DNA of 64,000 nt from Candidatus Didemnitutus sp. (GCA_023701285.1 JAMPXH010000002.1:1-64000); one strand, 5' to 3'; shown: positions 43,790 to 55,771, counted from the first letter of the stretch. Numbers and translations: made by a program. Notes: generated from the sequence alone by a model not told the origin.

Positions 43790-44095
43790 CACCTCGATCA
43801 CCGACCTCGATTGCTGAACCGCCATGCAGGCGTCGCACCGCTGTTCTCAAATGCAGGCTTTAGACTGCTTAATTTGATTTTCCGGCGGGCTTTACCTTGC
43901 TGCGGATCGGGAAGACTTCGGACCGCTGCTGGCTTTCGCGCAGAGTTGATGAGACGAACTGGAGACGCCGGGTGATCGGCTGCAGATTACACGCGAATCC
44001 AGCCGGCGATTAGCCGGCTCCTTTACTGATCGCGCAGGCGATAAGCCGGAGCCCCTGACTCAGGATTTCGCCCGTTGGCGAAATCGATTAGCGGT

Positions 44096-46681
<2,586 letters not shown>

Positions 46682-46821
46682 GGGATTTCTCCTCTGCACG
46701 GGGCGGGCCAAGCTAAACTTACCCCGTCCCGAGCGAAACGCCACGTCCGCTTCGCCGCGGCTGTGTCACCCTGCGCCGTCGGTGTGTCCCACCTGGGCCA
46801 AAGCGCCCCGACAGCCGCGCG

Positions 46822-47175
46822 TCAGCGCTTCCGCTTCGGCCGGTTCTTGGCGTCGAGCAGCACGACGGTCGGCCGGTGGGTCTCAGCCTCGGCCGGCTCG
46901 AACTCCGCATAGGCGGCGATGATCACTTCGTCGCCGGGTTGCACCAGCCGGGCGGCGGCACCGTTGAGCATGATCTCACCGCGCTTCTGGCTGCCGATCA
47001 CGTAGGTCGCGAAGCGCGCGCCGTTGTTCACGTTGTAGATTTCCACCCGCTCGTGCAGGAGGAATCCCGCGGCGCGGCGCAACTCGGGCGCGATGGCGAT
47101 CGAGCCCTCGTAGTTCAGGTCCGACGCCGTGACGCGCGCGCGGTGGAGTTTCGATTTCAGGAGCGTGAGGCGCAT
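46822..47175 (-). CDS. panD: Aspartate 1-decarboxylase proenzyme
   Basis: The 117-residue product matches PanD. Its processing site is LNYEGSIAI, where cleavage before the serine forms the pyruvoyl cofactor. The closing YAEFEPAEAE and GDEVIIAAYA are also typical. It makes beta-alanine for PanC. It is the last gene of the pantothenate/CoA operon, 10 bp after coaX. Confidence 0.96.
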   Translation of the reverse strand: MRLTLLKSKLHRARVTASDLNYEGSIAIAPELRRAAGFLLHERVEIYNVNNGARFATYVIGSQKRGEIMLNGAAARLVQPGDEVIIAAYAEFEPAEAETHRPTVVLLDAKNRPKRKR

Positions 47176-47185
47176 GGGAAAAAAC

Positions 47186-47962
47186 TCAGGCCGTGGCGTT
47201 CAGCCGCGCGGCGTGGCGCAGGCCGAGCAACACCAGCTCCGGCACGACCTCGTCGAACAGCCGCTCGGCTTCGAACATCCGGGCGAAGCCGCCGGTGCCG
47301 ACGACGACCGGCTTCGACCCGGCGAAGGATTCCGCCGCCAGCGTCGCCAGCAAGTGCCGGATCGCCCCGGCGTGGCCGTGATAAAGCCCCGACTGGATGC
47401 TCTCGACGGAAGTGCGACCGAGGGCCGCCTCGGGCCGCGCGATCTCCACCGCCGGCAGCTTGGCCGTGCGCGCCGACAACATTTCCGCGGACAACCCGAC
47501 GCCCGGCATGATCGCGCCGCCGAGATAGTCGCCGGCTGCCGTCACGACGTCGAAGGTCGTGGCCGTGCCGCAATCGACGACGATCGCGTCGCGTCCCGGA
47601 TGGCGCTGGGTCGCGGCGATGGCGTTGGCGACGCGGTCGGCGCCGACCTCGGCCGGATTGCGGTAGCGGATCTTCAGGCCCGTCTTCACGCCCGCCTGCA
47701 GCACGAAGGGCTCGGCCCGGAAATACTTCACGCTCGCCGCGCGCAGCGCGTAGGCCGCCGGCGGCACGACCGAGCAGATGGCGACCTGCGCGATTTCGCG
47801 CGGGTCGACGCCGTTCTCGCGCAGCACCGCGGCGAAGAACACGCCGAGTTCGTCGGACGAGCCGAGCGGATGCGTGGACTTGCGGAACTGCAGTTTCAGC
47901 GCGTCGCCGGCGAAGACGCCGCCGTGGAGCTGGGTGTTTCCGACATCAAGACAGAGGAGCAT
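47186..47962 (-). CDS. coaX: Type III pantothenate kinase
   Basis: The 258-residue product has the CoaX pattern LLCLDVGNTQLHGGVF at the N-terminus, GADRVANAIAA and VVDCGTATTFDVV in the middle and VVGTGGFARMF near the end. This is an ASKHA-fold kinase that makes 4'-phosphopantothenate, requires monovalent cation and is not inhibited by CoA. Its start lies 17 bp inside the coaBC end, showing tight packing within the operon. Confidence 0.95.
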   Translation of the reverse strand: MLLCLDVGNTQLHGGVFAGDALKLQFRKSTHPLGSSDELGVFFAAVLRENGVDPREIAQVAICSVVPPAAYALRAASVKYFRAEPFVLQAGVKTGLKIRYRNPAEVGADRVANAIAATQRHPGRDAIVVDCGTATTFDVVTAAGDYLGGAIMPGVGLSAEMLSARTAKLPAVEIARPEAALGRTSVESIQSGLYHGHAGAIRHLLATLAAESFAGSKPVVVGTGGFARMFEAERLFDEVVPELVLLGLRHAARLNATA

Positions 47963-49229
47963 GGGGAGGTGGGGTTGCGGGGGTGGAATCGGGATTCCGG
48001 ACCGGTGCGGGAGGCGCCGCCCGGACGAGCCACTGTTCGAGCACGGCGGCCAGCTCGCCGCGCGACGGGCAGGTGAGCACCGCGCCGTCGGCGGCGTGCA
48101 AGGTCGCGGGGAAACTGTCCGGCGCCGCGCCGCGTTCGGCGAGATCGTTGTGCACGACGGCGTCAACGCCCGCCCGGACGAAGAGCGTCCGCACCGCCGC
48201 GTCCGCCTCGGCCGCGGACGCACCGTTGGTCAGCTTGAACGCGACGATCCGCACCGGCGCCGAGGCCCGCGCGCGCAAGGCGTCGACGAGCTTCGGATGC
48301 GGGCGCAGGCGCAGCAGCGGCGGCGTGGCGGTGTCGAGCTTGCCGGTCCCGGCCGGATGCACCCGGCCGTCGGCATCGACGAGTTCGACCCCGTAGTCGC
48401 TCACCGCGGCGGCATGAACGATCGCGTCGAAGGCCTGCGCGGCGAGCAACCGCGTCAGCGCTGCATCGAGCTCGGCGAAGGTGAAAAACATTTCCTCGCG
48501 CACTGCGCCGCCCGCTGGCCGCACGGCCGACCGCGCACGCAACAGCGTCACGTCGTGCCCGCACCGGGCGAAATGCTCCGCGAGCAGCGCACCGGTTGCG
48601 CCGGTGCTGGTGTTCGTCAGCACGCGCACGCCATCGACCGGCTCCGCCGTGCCGCCGCTGGTGATGAGCACACGCAAGCGGCGCGCCGGCCTGGCCAACG
48701 CGGCCTCGACCGCGGCGACGATTTCCGGCGGCTCGATCATCCGCCCCTCGCCCACTTCGCCGCAGGCCGTCCGCCCCGCGGCGACCGGCAGCAGCCGCAC
48801 GCCCCAGCCTTCGAGCTTGGCGACGGCGGCCCGCGTCGCGGGGTGCGCCCACATCGCGGGATTCATCGCCGGGGCGACCAACCACGGTTTACGCCGGTCG
48901 TGGGCGAGGAAGAGCGCACCGGGGAGATCATCGGCCAGCCCGGCGGCAAAGCGCGCGATCGTGTGGGCCGTGGCCGGGCAAACCAGCACGGCGTCGGCCC
49001 AGCGGGTCAGCCCGATGTGCTCGAGCGCCGCTCCGGGCTCGAACATGTCGGACAGCACGGCGGCTCCGCTAATTCCCTCGAGCGTCGCGGGACCGACGAA
49101 TTTCAGCGCCGCCGCCGTCGCGACGCAGCGCACACGGTGGCCGCGTTGCACAAGGCGCGAGACGACGTCGCAGGCCTTGGCCGCGGCGATCGAGCCGGTG
49201 AAGATGACGAGCAGGTTAGAGCCGGACAT
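47946..49229 (-). CDS. coaBC: Bifunctional phosphopantothenoylcysteine decarboxylase/synthase
   Basis: The 427-residue product has an N-terminal flavin decarboxylase domain (FTGSIAAAKACDVVSRLVQRG; PAMNPAMWAHPATRAAV). A C-terminal synthetase domain starts near residue 190 (RVLITSGGTAEPVDGVRVLTNTSTGATGALLAEHF). It joins cysteine to 4'-phosphopantothenate and decarboxylates the product. The C-terminus is extended by about 20 Pro-rich residues. It overlaps panC by 14 bp and coaX by 17 bp. Confidence 0.95.
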   Translation of the reverse strand: MSGSNLLVIFTGSIAAAKACDVVSRLVQRGHRVRCVATAAALKFVGPATLEGISGAAVLSDMFEPGAALEHIGLTRWADAVLVCPATAHTIARFAAGLADDLPGALFLAHDRRKPWLVAPAMNPAMWAHPATRAAVAKLEGWGVRLLPVAAGRTACGEVGEGRMIEPPEIVAAVEAALARPARRLRVLITSGGTAEPVDGVRVLTNTSTGATGALLAEHFARCGHDVTLLRARSAVRPAGGAVREEMFFTFAELDAALTRLLAAQAFDAIVHAAAVSDYGVELVDADGRVHPAGTGKLDTATPPLLRLRPHPKLVDALRARASAPVRIVAFKLTNGASAAEADAAVRTLFVRAGVDAVVHNDLAERGAAPDSFPATLHAADGAVLTCPSRGELAAVLEQWLVRAAPPAPVRNPDSTPATPPPHAPLS

Positions 49230-49977
49230 TGTCGATGAGTCGGACGCCTCCGAGATGCACCGCGCCGAGCCGCACGCCGTCGCGTTCGGCCACATAGTCG
49301 ACCGCGAAGCCCGCATCGCGCAGGGCCTGCGCCGCGGCCTCGGGAGTGGCCGCCCGCAGGAGCCGCGGAAACGCCGCCGCCCGCGCCCGGTCGGCCGGAG
49401 CGAGCCGGCGATTGCGCGAACTCATGGCCAGCCCATCCTCCTCGCGCACGGTGGGGCAAGCGACGATCGCGCAGGGCAGGAAGAGCGCGTCGACCATGCC
49501 GCGCACGAGCGCGAGTTGCTGCCAGTCCTTCTCGCCGAAGTAGGCGCGCGTGGGCTGCACGAGATTGAGGAGCTTCAGCACAACGGTGAGCACGCCGTCG
49601 AAATGCCCGGGACGGTGCGCACCTTCCAGCTCGCGACTGGCCTCCAGCTCGGTCACGCGGTAGCGGTAGCGGTCCGGATACATTTCCTCCGGCGGCGGCG
49701 CGAACACGTCGGTCGCGAGCCCGTCCGCGAGCGCGACGTCCTCCGCCAGCGTGCGCGGATACTTGGCGAGATCAGCGGGGTCGTTGAACTGCGTAGGGTT
49801 GACGAAGACGCTCAACACCACGCGCTCGTTCTCGGCGCGGGCGCGCTCGAGCAACGCGCGGTGTCCGGCGTGCAATGCGCCCATCGTCGGCACGAAACCC
49901 ACCGTCCGGCCGGCGAAATCGGCGCCAGCGCGGGCCTGGCGCCAGGCGGCGACGGAGTGGAACAGGCGCGGCTTCAT
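49216..49977 (-). CDS. panC: Pantoate-beta-alanine ligase
   Basis: The 253-residue product has the nucleotidyltransferase-type motifs VPTMGALHAGHRALLERAR and SVFVNPTQF. Also present are RPGHFDGVLTVV, FGEKDWQQLALV and a late AMSSRNRRL. The enzyme condenses pantoate and beta-alanine to pantothenate using ATP. It overlaps panB by 4 bp and coaBC by 14 bp, in a fully coupled operon. Confidence 0.96.
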   Translation of the reverse strand: MKPRLFHSVAAWRQARAGADFAGRTVGFVPTMGALHAGHRALLERARAENERVVLSVFVNPTQFNDPADLAKYPRTLAEDVALADGLATDVFAPPPEEMYPDRYRYRVTELEASRELEGAHRPGHFDGVLTVVLKLLNLVQPTRAYFGEKDWQQLALVRGMVDALFLPCAIVACPTVREEDGLAMSSRNRRLAPADRARAAAFPRLLRAATPEAAAQALRDAGFAVDYVAERDGVRLGAVHLGGVRLIDNVRL

Positions 49978-50765
49978 GCGAGGATCTCCTCCCGCGCGGG
50001 AAAACCCGCCGCGCGCACGTCGGCCGCGTAGGCGGCGAGGGCGCCTTGCACGAGCTGCGCGCCGTCGAGGTAGCGGCGGACAAACCGCGGCCGGAAATCC
50101 GGATCAAGCCCCAGCAGGTCGGTGATCACCAAAATCTGGCCAGCCGTCTCCGCGCCCGCGCCGATGCCGATCGTGGGCACCGAAAGTTCTGCCGTGATCG
50201 TGGCCGCGAGGGCGGCGGGCACGCACTCGAGCACGAGGGCGAACACGCCGAGTTCCGCTGCTTGGCGCGCCGCCGCGCGGATCGCCTCCGCGTCGTCGAC
50301 CGAGCGCCCCTGCACCCGATAGCCGCCGAGCAGGTGGACCGATTGGGGCGTGAGCCCGAGGTGTCCCATGACGGGGATGCCGCTGCCAACGAGGTGCGCG
50401 ATCACGTCCTCGTGCCCGGCCAAGCCCTCGAGTTTCACGGCGGTGGCGCCGGCCTGCACTAGGGCGCCCGCGGCCTCCGCAGCCGCCGCGCAGCCGCGCC
50501 GGTGCGCGAGAAACGGCAGGTCGGCCACGACCACGAGGTCGGGCGCCCCGCGCCGCACGGCGGCGGTGTGGGCGCACATCATTTCCAAGGTGGCGTGGAC
50601 GGTCGACGGCAACCCGTGCACGGCCATGGCGACGCTATCGCCAACGAGCACGGCGTCGATGCCGGCGCGGGCGGCCAGGCGCGCCTGCAGCGCGTCGTAG
50701 GCCGTCGTCATGACGATAGGTCGGGCGGCGGCGCGCGCCGCGGCGAAATCGAGGATGCTCTTCAC
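49974..50765 (-). CDS. panB: 3-methyl-2-oxobutanoate hydroxymethyltransferase
   Basis: From GTG 50765 the product has 263 residues, the normal PanB length. Motifs are MTTAYDALQARLAARAGIDAVLVGDSVAMAVHG, GHLGLTPQSVHLLGGYRVQGR and the late PTIGIGAGAETAGQILVITDLLGL. It adds a hydroxymethyl group from 5,10-methylenetetrahydrofolate to ketoisovalerate. The track ORF begins at 51038, but that stretch has no family likeness and overlaps the divergent gene. It is the first gene of the operon. Confidence 0.93.
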   Translation of the reverse strand: MKSILDFAAARAAARPIVMTTAYDALQARLAARAGIDAVLVGDSVAMAVHGLPSTVHATLEMMCAHTAAVRRGAPDLVVVADLPFLAHRRGCAAAAEAAGALVQAGATAVKLEGLAGHEDVIAHLVGSGIPVMGHLGLTPQSVHLLGGYRVQGRSVDDAEAIRAAARQAAELGVFALVLECVPAALAATITAELSVPTIGIGAGAETAGQILVITDLLGLDPDFRPRFVRRYLDGAQLVQGALAAYAADVRAAGFPAREEILA

Positions 50766-51052
50766 GGCGCCGAAACGGTTTTCCGACACCGGAAAACCCG
50801 CGGGCGCGGGAGCAGGAAGGACGGGAGTGCTTGTCGCATGGCGATCAGGCCTGAAGGTCCGAGGACGGGAGTTGAAGTTGAGGAAGTCCGGTCGCGCACG
50901 AGTTCGCGCCAGACGCCGGCAAAGTTCCGCCGTCCCCGCCGCGGTGCAAACGAAATCTGTGTCCCACAAGCGGCGCGCAGGGTTGGCCAATGGGGGCACA
51001 GCCGGCGCCCGGCTGGCACGTGATAATGCTGGCCTCACCGTTCCGCCCGTTG

Positions 51053-52042
51053 ATGAACCTGACGACGAACTACCTCGGCCTGCAACTCCAGCACCCGATC
51101 ATGGCCGGGGCTTCGCCGCTTTCGAACCGCCTGCATTCCATCCGCGAACTCGCGGCCGCCGGCGCCTCGGCGATCGTGCTCGCCTCGCTCTTCGAGGAGC
51201 AGATCCACGACGAGCAGGTCGACCGGCTGAAACGCGAGAACCGCCTCGCCGAACTCGACGCGCCCGAGCAGTTCTTCGCCGGCTCCGAGCCCTACGCCTT
51301 CGGCCCCGACGAATACCTTGAGCACATCTACCGGGCCAAGCTCGCCGTCGACATTCCCGTCATTGCCTCGCTCAACGCGCGCCAACCTTCCAGCTGGGCC
51401 GACTTCGCCCGCAACGTGCAGAACGCCGGCGCCGACGCCATCGAGCTCAACCTCTACTTCCTGCCGTCCGACGCCGAGGTCTCCGCCGCCGAGATCGAGC
51501 AGCGCATGCTCGGCATCGTCGCCTCCGTGCGCGAGCACAGCAGCCTGCCGCTGGCGGTGAAGCTCTCGCCCTTCTTCTCGTCGCTGCCCCACTTCGTCGC
51601 GCGCCTGCACCGCACCGGCGCGCAGGCCGTCGTGCTTTTCAACCGCTTCTACCAACCCGACATCAGCGCGCGTTTCCAAGAGGTCTCGCCGCACCTGGAA
51701 CTCTCCGATTCCAGCGAACTGCTGCTACGCCTGCGCTGGCTCGCCCTGCTCAGCGGCCGCACCCCGATGCAGCTCTCCGCCTCGGGCGGCGTGCACACGC
51801 CGGAGGACGTGCTCAAGGCTCTGCTCGCCGGAGCGGACACGGTGCAGGTCGTCTCCGCGCTGCTGCGCCACGGTCCGGGCCATCTCCGCGGGTTGCTCGA
51901 CGGCCTCGCCGACTACATGGCCGAGCGTCACCTGCGCTCGATCGACGAACTGCGCGGCAAACTCAATCTCGCCCGCGCGCAGAACCCCGAGGCCTACGAG
52001 CGCGCCAACTACGTGCATTCCCTGCTGTTCTGGGACCGCTGA
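51053..52042 (+). CDS. Dihydroorotate dehydrogenase-like flavoprotein
   Basis: The 329-residue TIM-barrel product starts NLTTNYLGLQLQHPIMAGASPLSNRLHSIRELAAAGASAIVLASLFEEQI. It shows ELNLYFLPSD and AVKLSPFFSSLPHFVARLH in the middle, and a C-terminal SASGGVHTPEDVLKALLAGADTVQVVSALL with the FMN-phosphate loop. This is a broad family of PyrD-like and glutamate-synthase-like proteins often annotated as dihydroorotate dehydrogenase-like protein. It is not the pyrimidine-pathway PyrD by obvious context. Start ATG 51053; the track start 50990 extends into the shared upstream region with panB. Confidence 0.83.
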   Translation: MNLTTNYLGLQLQHPIMAGASPLSNRLHSIRELAAAGASAIVLASLFEEQIHDEQVDRLKRENRLAELDAPEQFFAGSEPYAFGPDEYLEHIYRAKLAVDIPVIASLNARQPSSWADFARNVQNAGADAIELNLYFLPSDAEVSAAEIEQRMLGIVASVREHSSLPLAVKLSPFFSSLPHFVARLHRTGAQAVVLFNRFYQPDISARFQEVSPHLELSDSSELLLRLRWLALLSGRTPMQLSASGGVHTPEDVLKALLAGADTVQVVSALLRHGPGHLRGLLDGLADYMAERHLRSIDELRGKLNLARAQNPEAYERANYVHSLLFWDR

Positions 52043-52145
52043 CCCGGCCGACGCGGCGGTGGCGGGGCCGCGACTGACATCGGCGTGGGGGTGCGCCGCC
52101 CTACCCGTTTGACTCGCGCCTCCGCCCGGCGCACCGTCTTGTCTC

Positions 52146-53459
52146 ATGGCCGATTTCCTGACCGATCAAAAATCCACGCAGCGCGCCTACCTCGTGGGCC
52201 TGCAGACCGCCCGCATGACCGCGGGCGAAGGCGCGGAGCTGCTCGGCGAGCTCGAGGAACTCGTCCAGAACCTCGGCATCGAGATCCTCCACAGCACGCT
52301 GGTGAACCTCCGCGAGCCGCAGCCGAAATTCCTCCTCGGCTCGGGCAAGGCCGCCGAACTCATCCGCGAGGCGAAGGAACTCGGCGCCGACGTCATCATC
52401 GTAGACGAGGAGCTTTCCCCTGCCCAGCAGCGCAACTGGGAGGCCGAGTCGGGTCTCGCCGTGATCGACCGCCAGGAAGTCATCCTCGAGATTTTCGCCG
52501 ACCGCGCCCACACCCGCGAAGCCGTGCTCCAGGTCGCGCTCGCGCGCATGGAGTATTCGCTCCCGCGCCTGAAACGCGCGTGGACGCACCTTTCGCGCCA
52601 GCGCGGCAAGGGCGCGATGGGCGGCGAAGGCGAGACCCAGCTCGAGCAGGACCGCCGCCTCGTGCGCGACCGCATCGTGAAACTCAAGGAGGAGCTCGCC
52701 TCCGTCCTCCAGCAGCGCGAGGTTCAGCGCCGCCGCCGCATGCGCAAGCCCGTGCCCGGCGCCGCCATCGTCGGCTATACCAACGCCGGCAAATCCTCCC
52801 TCCTCAACAAGCTCACTGGCGCGCAAGTCCTCGCCGCCGACAAGCTTTTCGCCACGCTCGACCCGACCACGCGCCAGCTCGCACTGCCCGACGGCCGCAC
52901 GCTGCTCATGACGGACACCGTCGGCTTCATCCGCCGCCTGCCGCACCGGCTCGTCGAGGCCTTCAAAGCCACGCTCGAAGAGGTCGTCGTCTCGGACTTC
53001 ATCATCCACGTGCTCGATGTCGCCAATCCGAACGTCGAGCACCACTTCGCCACGACGATGGAAGTGCTCGGCGAACTCGGCGCCGCCGAGAAGCCGATGA
53101 TCATCGCCTTCAACAAGGTCGACGCGGCCGACGCCCAGGCGCTCGCCCTCATGCGCGCGCGCCATCCGGAAGCGCTCTTCATCAGCGTGCGCACCGGCGA
53201 AGGCCTCCCACGCCTGCTTGCCCGCTGCGCCGAGTTGGCGACGGACGACCAGCTCTCCGCCGACCTGCTGATCCCGCACCACCGCTACGACCTCGTGGGC
53301 AAACTGCACGAGCTCGGCACCGTGCGCTCCCAGGAGACGCGCGACGACGGCGTTTTCTTCTCCGCTCGTTTCCCGCTCAAGCACCGGACGCTCTTCGAGC
53401 CGTTCGCCGTCGCGCCTGCCCCGGCCAAGCGCGCCAAGCGCAAGTCGGCGAAGGCCTGA
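52146..53459 (+). CDS. hflX: Ribosome-associated GTPase HflX
   Basis: The 437-residue product has the HflX N-terminal domain (GSGKAAELIREAKELGADVIIVDEELSPAQQRNWE) and the glycine-rich linker (QRGKGAMGGEGETQLEQDRRLVRDRI). The G domain carries GYTNAGKSSLLNKLTG near residue 210, TDTVGFIRRLPH and FNKVDA. HflX splits or rescues stalled 70S ribosomes. A basic tail (AKRAKRKSAKA) follows the G domain. It starts 103 bp after the dihydroorotate-dehydrogenase-like gene. Confidence 0.95.
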   Translation: MADFLTDQKSTQRAYLVGLQTARMTAGEGAELLGELEELVQNLGIEILHSTLVNLREPQPKFLLGSGKAAELIREAKELGADVIIVDEELSPAQQRNWEAESGLAVIDRQEVILEIFADRAHTREAVLQVALARMEYSLPRLKRAWTHLSRQRGKGAMGGEGETQLEQDRRLVRDRIVKLKEELASVLQQREVQRRRRMRKPVPGAAIVGYTNAGKSSLLNKLTGAQVLAADKLFATLDPTTRQLALPDGRTLLMTDTVGFIRRLPHRLVEAFKATLEEVVVSDFIIHVLDVANPNVEHHFATTMEVLGELGAAEKPMIIAFNKVDAADAQALALMRARHPEALFISVRTGEGLPRLLARCAELATDDQLSADLLIPHHRYDLVGKLHELGTVRSQETRDDGVFFSARFPLKHRTLFEPFAVAPAPAKRAKRKSAKA

Positions 53460-53507
53460 GCGTCTGAATTCTCAGGGCGAGGTCTCCCTACCCAAGGAGC
53501 GCGGCGC

Positions 53508-54251
53508 TTACTGCTCCGCACCCTGCGTCTCGACCCAGCGGACGGCGTGGCGCACCAAGGCGGTGTTCTCGGTGATGCCGAGCTTGCCCTTGATGTTGGC
53601 GCGGTGCACGTCGACGGTCTTGGTGCTGAGATGGAGCTGCTCCGCGATGTCGTGCGTGCTGCGGCCGAGGCCGATGAGCCGGAAGACCTCAAACTCGCGG
53701 TCGGTCAGCTTGGCGATCGGCGAATGCGAGGCGCGCGGACGTCCGCCGGATAGATTCTCCAGAATGCGCGCGGAGAGCCGCGGGCTGACATAGACCTCGC
53801 CGCGCAACACTTGGCGCAGGGCTGCCAGCAACGCCTCGCCGCCGGCCTCCTTCATGATGTAGCCGCGCGCGCCGGCGCGGAGCATGCGCTCGGCGTAGAT
53901 CGACTCGTCGTGCATGGAGATGACGAGGACGGGCAACTGCGGGTGCAAGGCGAGCAGATCCTTGATGAACTCCGCGCCGCTGCGGCCCGGCATGGTGATG
54001 TCGCTCAGCACGAGATCCGGCTGGCAGCGCGGCACGGCTTGCAGGGCCTCGGCGGGGTTGCCGGCCTCGCCGCACACCTGCATGTCGGGCTGACGGTCGA
54101 TCAACTGCGCGAGCCCGGCGCGCATGAACGGGTGATCGTCCACGACGAGGATCTTGCGCCGCACGGTGGCCGCTGCCGGCGCGGGCGCGGACGGCGCAGC
54201 GGCAGACGCGCGGGAGGAAGGGGATTTTTTCTGACGGGCCCGGGCTTTCAT
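53508..54251 (-). CDS. NarL/FixJ-type response regulator
   Basis: The 247-residue product has a basic, Ala/Pro-rich N-terminal extension of about 30 residues. A receiver domain (VVDDHPFMRAGLAQLIDRQP, phospho-acceptor in LVLSDITMPG near residue 83, and a Lys in YIMKEAGG) comes next. A LuxR-type HTH (LTDREFEVFRLIGLGRSTHDIAEQLHLSTKTVDVHRANIKGKLG) follows. It is the last gene of a four-gene phosphorelay operon and overlaps the upstream kinase by 4 bp. Its targets are unknown. Confidence 0.92.
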   Translation of the reverse strand: MKARARQKKSPSSRASAAAPSAPAPAAATVRRKILVVDDHPFMRAGLAQLIDRQPDMQVCGEAGNPAEALQAVPRCQPDLVLSDITMPGRSGAEFIKDLLALHPQLPVLVISMHDESIYAERMLRAGARGYIMKEAGGEALLAALRQVLRGEVYVSPRLSARILENLSGGRPRASHSPIAKLTDREFEVFRLIGLGRSTHDIAEQLHLSTKTVDVHRANIKGKLGITENTALVRHAVRWVETQGAEQ

Positions 54252-55303
54252 GCGGGAAGGGGCAGGCGGCAACTGACGACGACTCCGCCGCCGCGCTTGG
54301 TCTTGATCGTGAGCTCCGCGCCGATGAGCTGCGCGCGGTGGCGCATCAGGCCGAGCCCGGCGCCCTTGCCCTCGCTCTCGCGCACGAGACCGACGCCGTC
54401 GTCCTCGATCTCGAGGAGCACGGTGCCCGCCTTGCGGGCGAGGCGCAGGCCGATGTGGCGGGCGCGCGCGTGTTTCACGGCGTTGTTCACCGCCTCTTGG
54501 GCGATGCGATAAAGGTGTCCGGTCGCCACGGCGTTGCCGATTTCCACGACGCCGGTCGTCTTGAAGGTGCAGGTGGTGCGGCCGAGGCCGTTAGTGCGGT
54601 CGGCGAGCGCCACGAGGCCGTGGTGCAGCGCGTCGGGGCCGCCGCCGACGGGGACGAGGCCGCGGGCGAGGAAGCGGGTCTGCGCCACCGCCTCGCGCAG
54701 CATGCCGCCCATTTGGTCGAGCCGCACGGCGAGCGGCGGATCGATGCGGGCCGCATCCTCCTTCAACGCGGTGCACATGAGCTCCACGGCGGTGAGCAGC
54801 TGGCCGAGGCCGTCGTGCAAGTCGGCGCCGATGCTGTGGCGTTCGCGTTCGCTCGCGGCGAGGACTTCGTGTTCGAGGCGCGTGCGCTCGATCTCGGCGG
54901 CCTTGAGCGCGCGTTCGCGGGCGAGGCCTTCGAGGGAGCGTTTCACCACCGCCGGGAGGAGGTCGAGCATGGCGGTGTCCTTCATCACGTAGTCGAGTGC
55001 GCCGCGTTTCATCACTTCCACGGCCACGCGTTCGTCGCCCTGGCCGGTGACGACGAGGAAGGGCACGCGCGTCTCGGCGCGCTGGAGTTTTTCCAGCAGG
55101 TCAGGCGCATCGACATCGCTCAACTTCAGGTCGAGCAGCATGAGGTCGGGCGTGCGCTTCTCCAAGCTGGCGAGGGCGGCGCGGCCGGAGAGCGCGGTCT
55201 CGACCTGGTAGCCCTCCGCGCCGAGCGCATCGGCCATCAGGATGCCGAGGCCCTCGTCGTCGTCGACGATGAGGATGCGGACGTTGGCTTCGGGCGTGGG
55301 CAA
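54248..55303 (-). CDS. Hybrid protein: receiver domain plus NarX-type histidine kinase
   Basis: The 351-residue product begins with a receiver domain (LIVDDDEGLGILMADALGAEGY; Asp in LMLLDLKLSDVD near 58). A HisKA_3 segment with the phospho-acceptor in SIGADLHDGLGQLL near residue 163 follows, and then an HATPase domain (EAVNNAVKHARARHIGL, GAGLGLMRHRAQLIGAE). No membrane segment is present, so it is cytoplasmic. The pairing with a NarL-type regulator (4-bp overlap) is classic. The receiver may accept phosphate from the upstream kinase. Confidence 0.9.
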   Translation of the reverse strand: MPTPEANVRILIVDDDEGLGILMADALGAEGYQVETALSGRAALASLEKRTPDLMLLDLKLSDVDAPDLLEKLQRAETRVPFLVVTGQGDERVAVEVMKRGALDYVMKDTAMLDLLPAVVKRSLEGLARERALKAAEIERTRLEHEVLAASERERHSIGADLHDGLGQLLTAVELMCTALKEDAARIDPPLAVRLDQMGGMLREAVAQTRFLARGLVPVGGGPDALHHGLVALADRTNGLGRTTCTFKTTGVVEIGNAVATGHLYRIAQEAVNNAVKHARARHIGLRLARKAGTVLLEIEDDGVGLVRESEGKGAGLGLMRHRAQLIGAELTIKTKRGGGVVVSCRLPLPA

Positions 55304-55309
55304 GCGCGG

Positions 55310-55753
55310 TCAGGTGCGCGCCACGGGCGGCACGAGGAGCAGCATGACGAAGAGGCCGAGCCGGCGGATCGCCTCGGTGAACTTGTCGTAGTCGACCGGT
55401 TTCTGGATGTAGACGTTGCAGCCGAGTTCGTGGCAGCGCTCGACCTCGCGGGAGTCGTCGGTCGTGGTGAGCATGATGACCGGGAGCTTGCGCAGCTGGG
55501 GATCGCCCTTGATGCGGCGGAGCACCTCGATGCCGTCGACCTTGGGCATGCGGATGTCGAGCAGGACGAGGTAGGTGCCGTCGTGGCCGCGCACGACGTT
55601 GCCGTCGCGGTCGAAGAAATAGTCCAGCACCGCCTGCCCGTCGCGGAAGTGCTCGATGGTGTTTTTGAGGCCGGCCATCTCGAGGTTTTCCCGGATGAGG
55701 ATGGCGTGGCCTTCATCGTCTTCGACGATGAGGATCGTGGGTGTGGTATTCAT
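55310..55753 (-). CDS. Single-domain response regulator (Rcp1/CheY-like)
   Basis: The 147-residue product is a stand-alone receiver. It has VEDDEGHAILIRENLEMAGLKNTIEHFRDG, the phospho-acceptor in LVLLDIRMPKVDG near residue 67, and VYIQKPVDYDKFTEAI. The DYFFDRDGN insertion is typical of the Rcp1 class that receives phosphate from phytochrome-type kinases. It lacks an output domain and lies between the PAS kinase (18 bp upstream) and the hybrid kinase (6 bp downstream), so it is a likely intermediate of a relay. Confidence 0.92.
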   Translation of the reverse strand: MNTTPTILIVEDDEGHAILIRENLEMAGLKNTIEHFRDGQAVLDYFFDRDGNVVRGHDGTYLVLLDIRMPKVDGIEVLRRIKGDPQLRKLPVIMLTTTDDSREVERCHELGCNVYIQKPVDYDKFTEAIRRLGLFVMLLLVPPVART

Positions 55754-55771
55754 GGCGTGGTCCGGCGGGCG

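Larger units (their letters stand above)
43278..44095. other. Gene-poor region with repeats and a possible gene remnant
   Basis: No intact gene is supported across 818 bp between cydA and clpB. It contains the possible coding remnant at 43381-43500, copy B of the 101-bp repeat and the degenerate hairpin at 43766. A direct repeat catctgtg-tg-catctgtg is at 43717-43734. A perfect 9-bp stem, gatttcgcc/ggcgaaatc with a 4-nt loop, is at 44064-44085, 10 bp after the clpB stop, which may mark the end of clpB transcription. The segment 43600-44000 is AT-richer than the surrounding genes. Confidence 0.6.
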
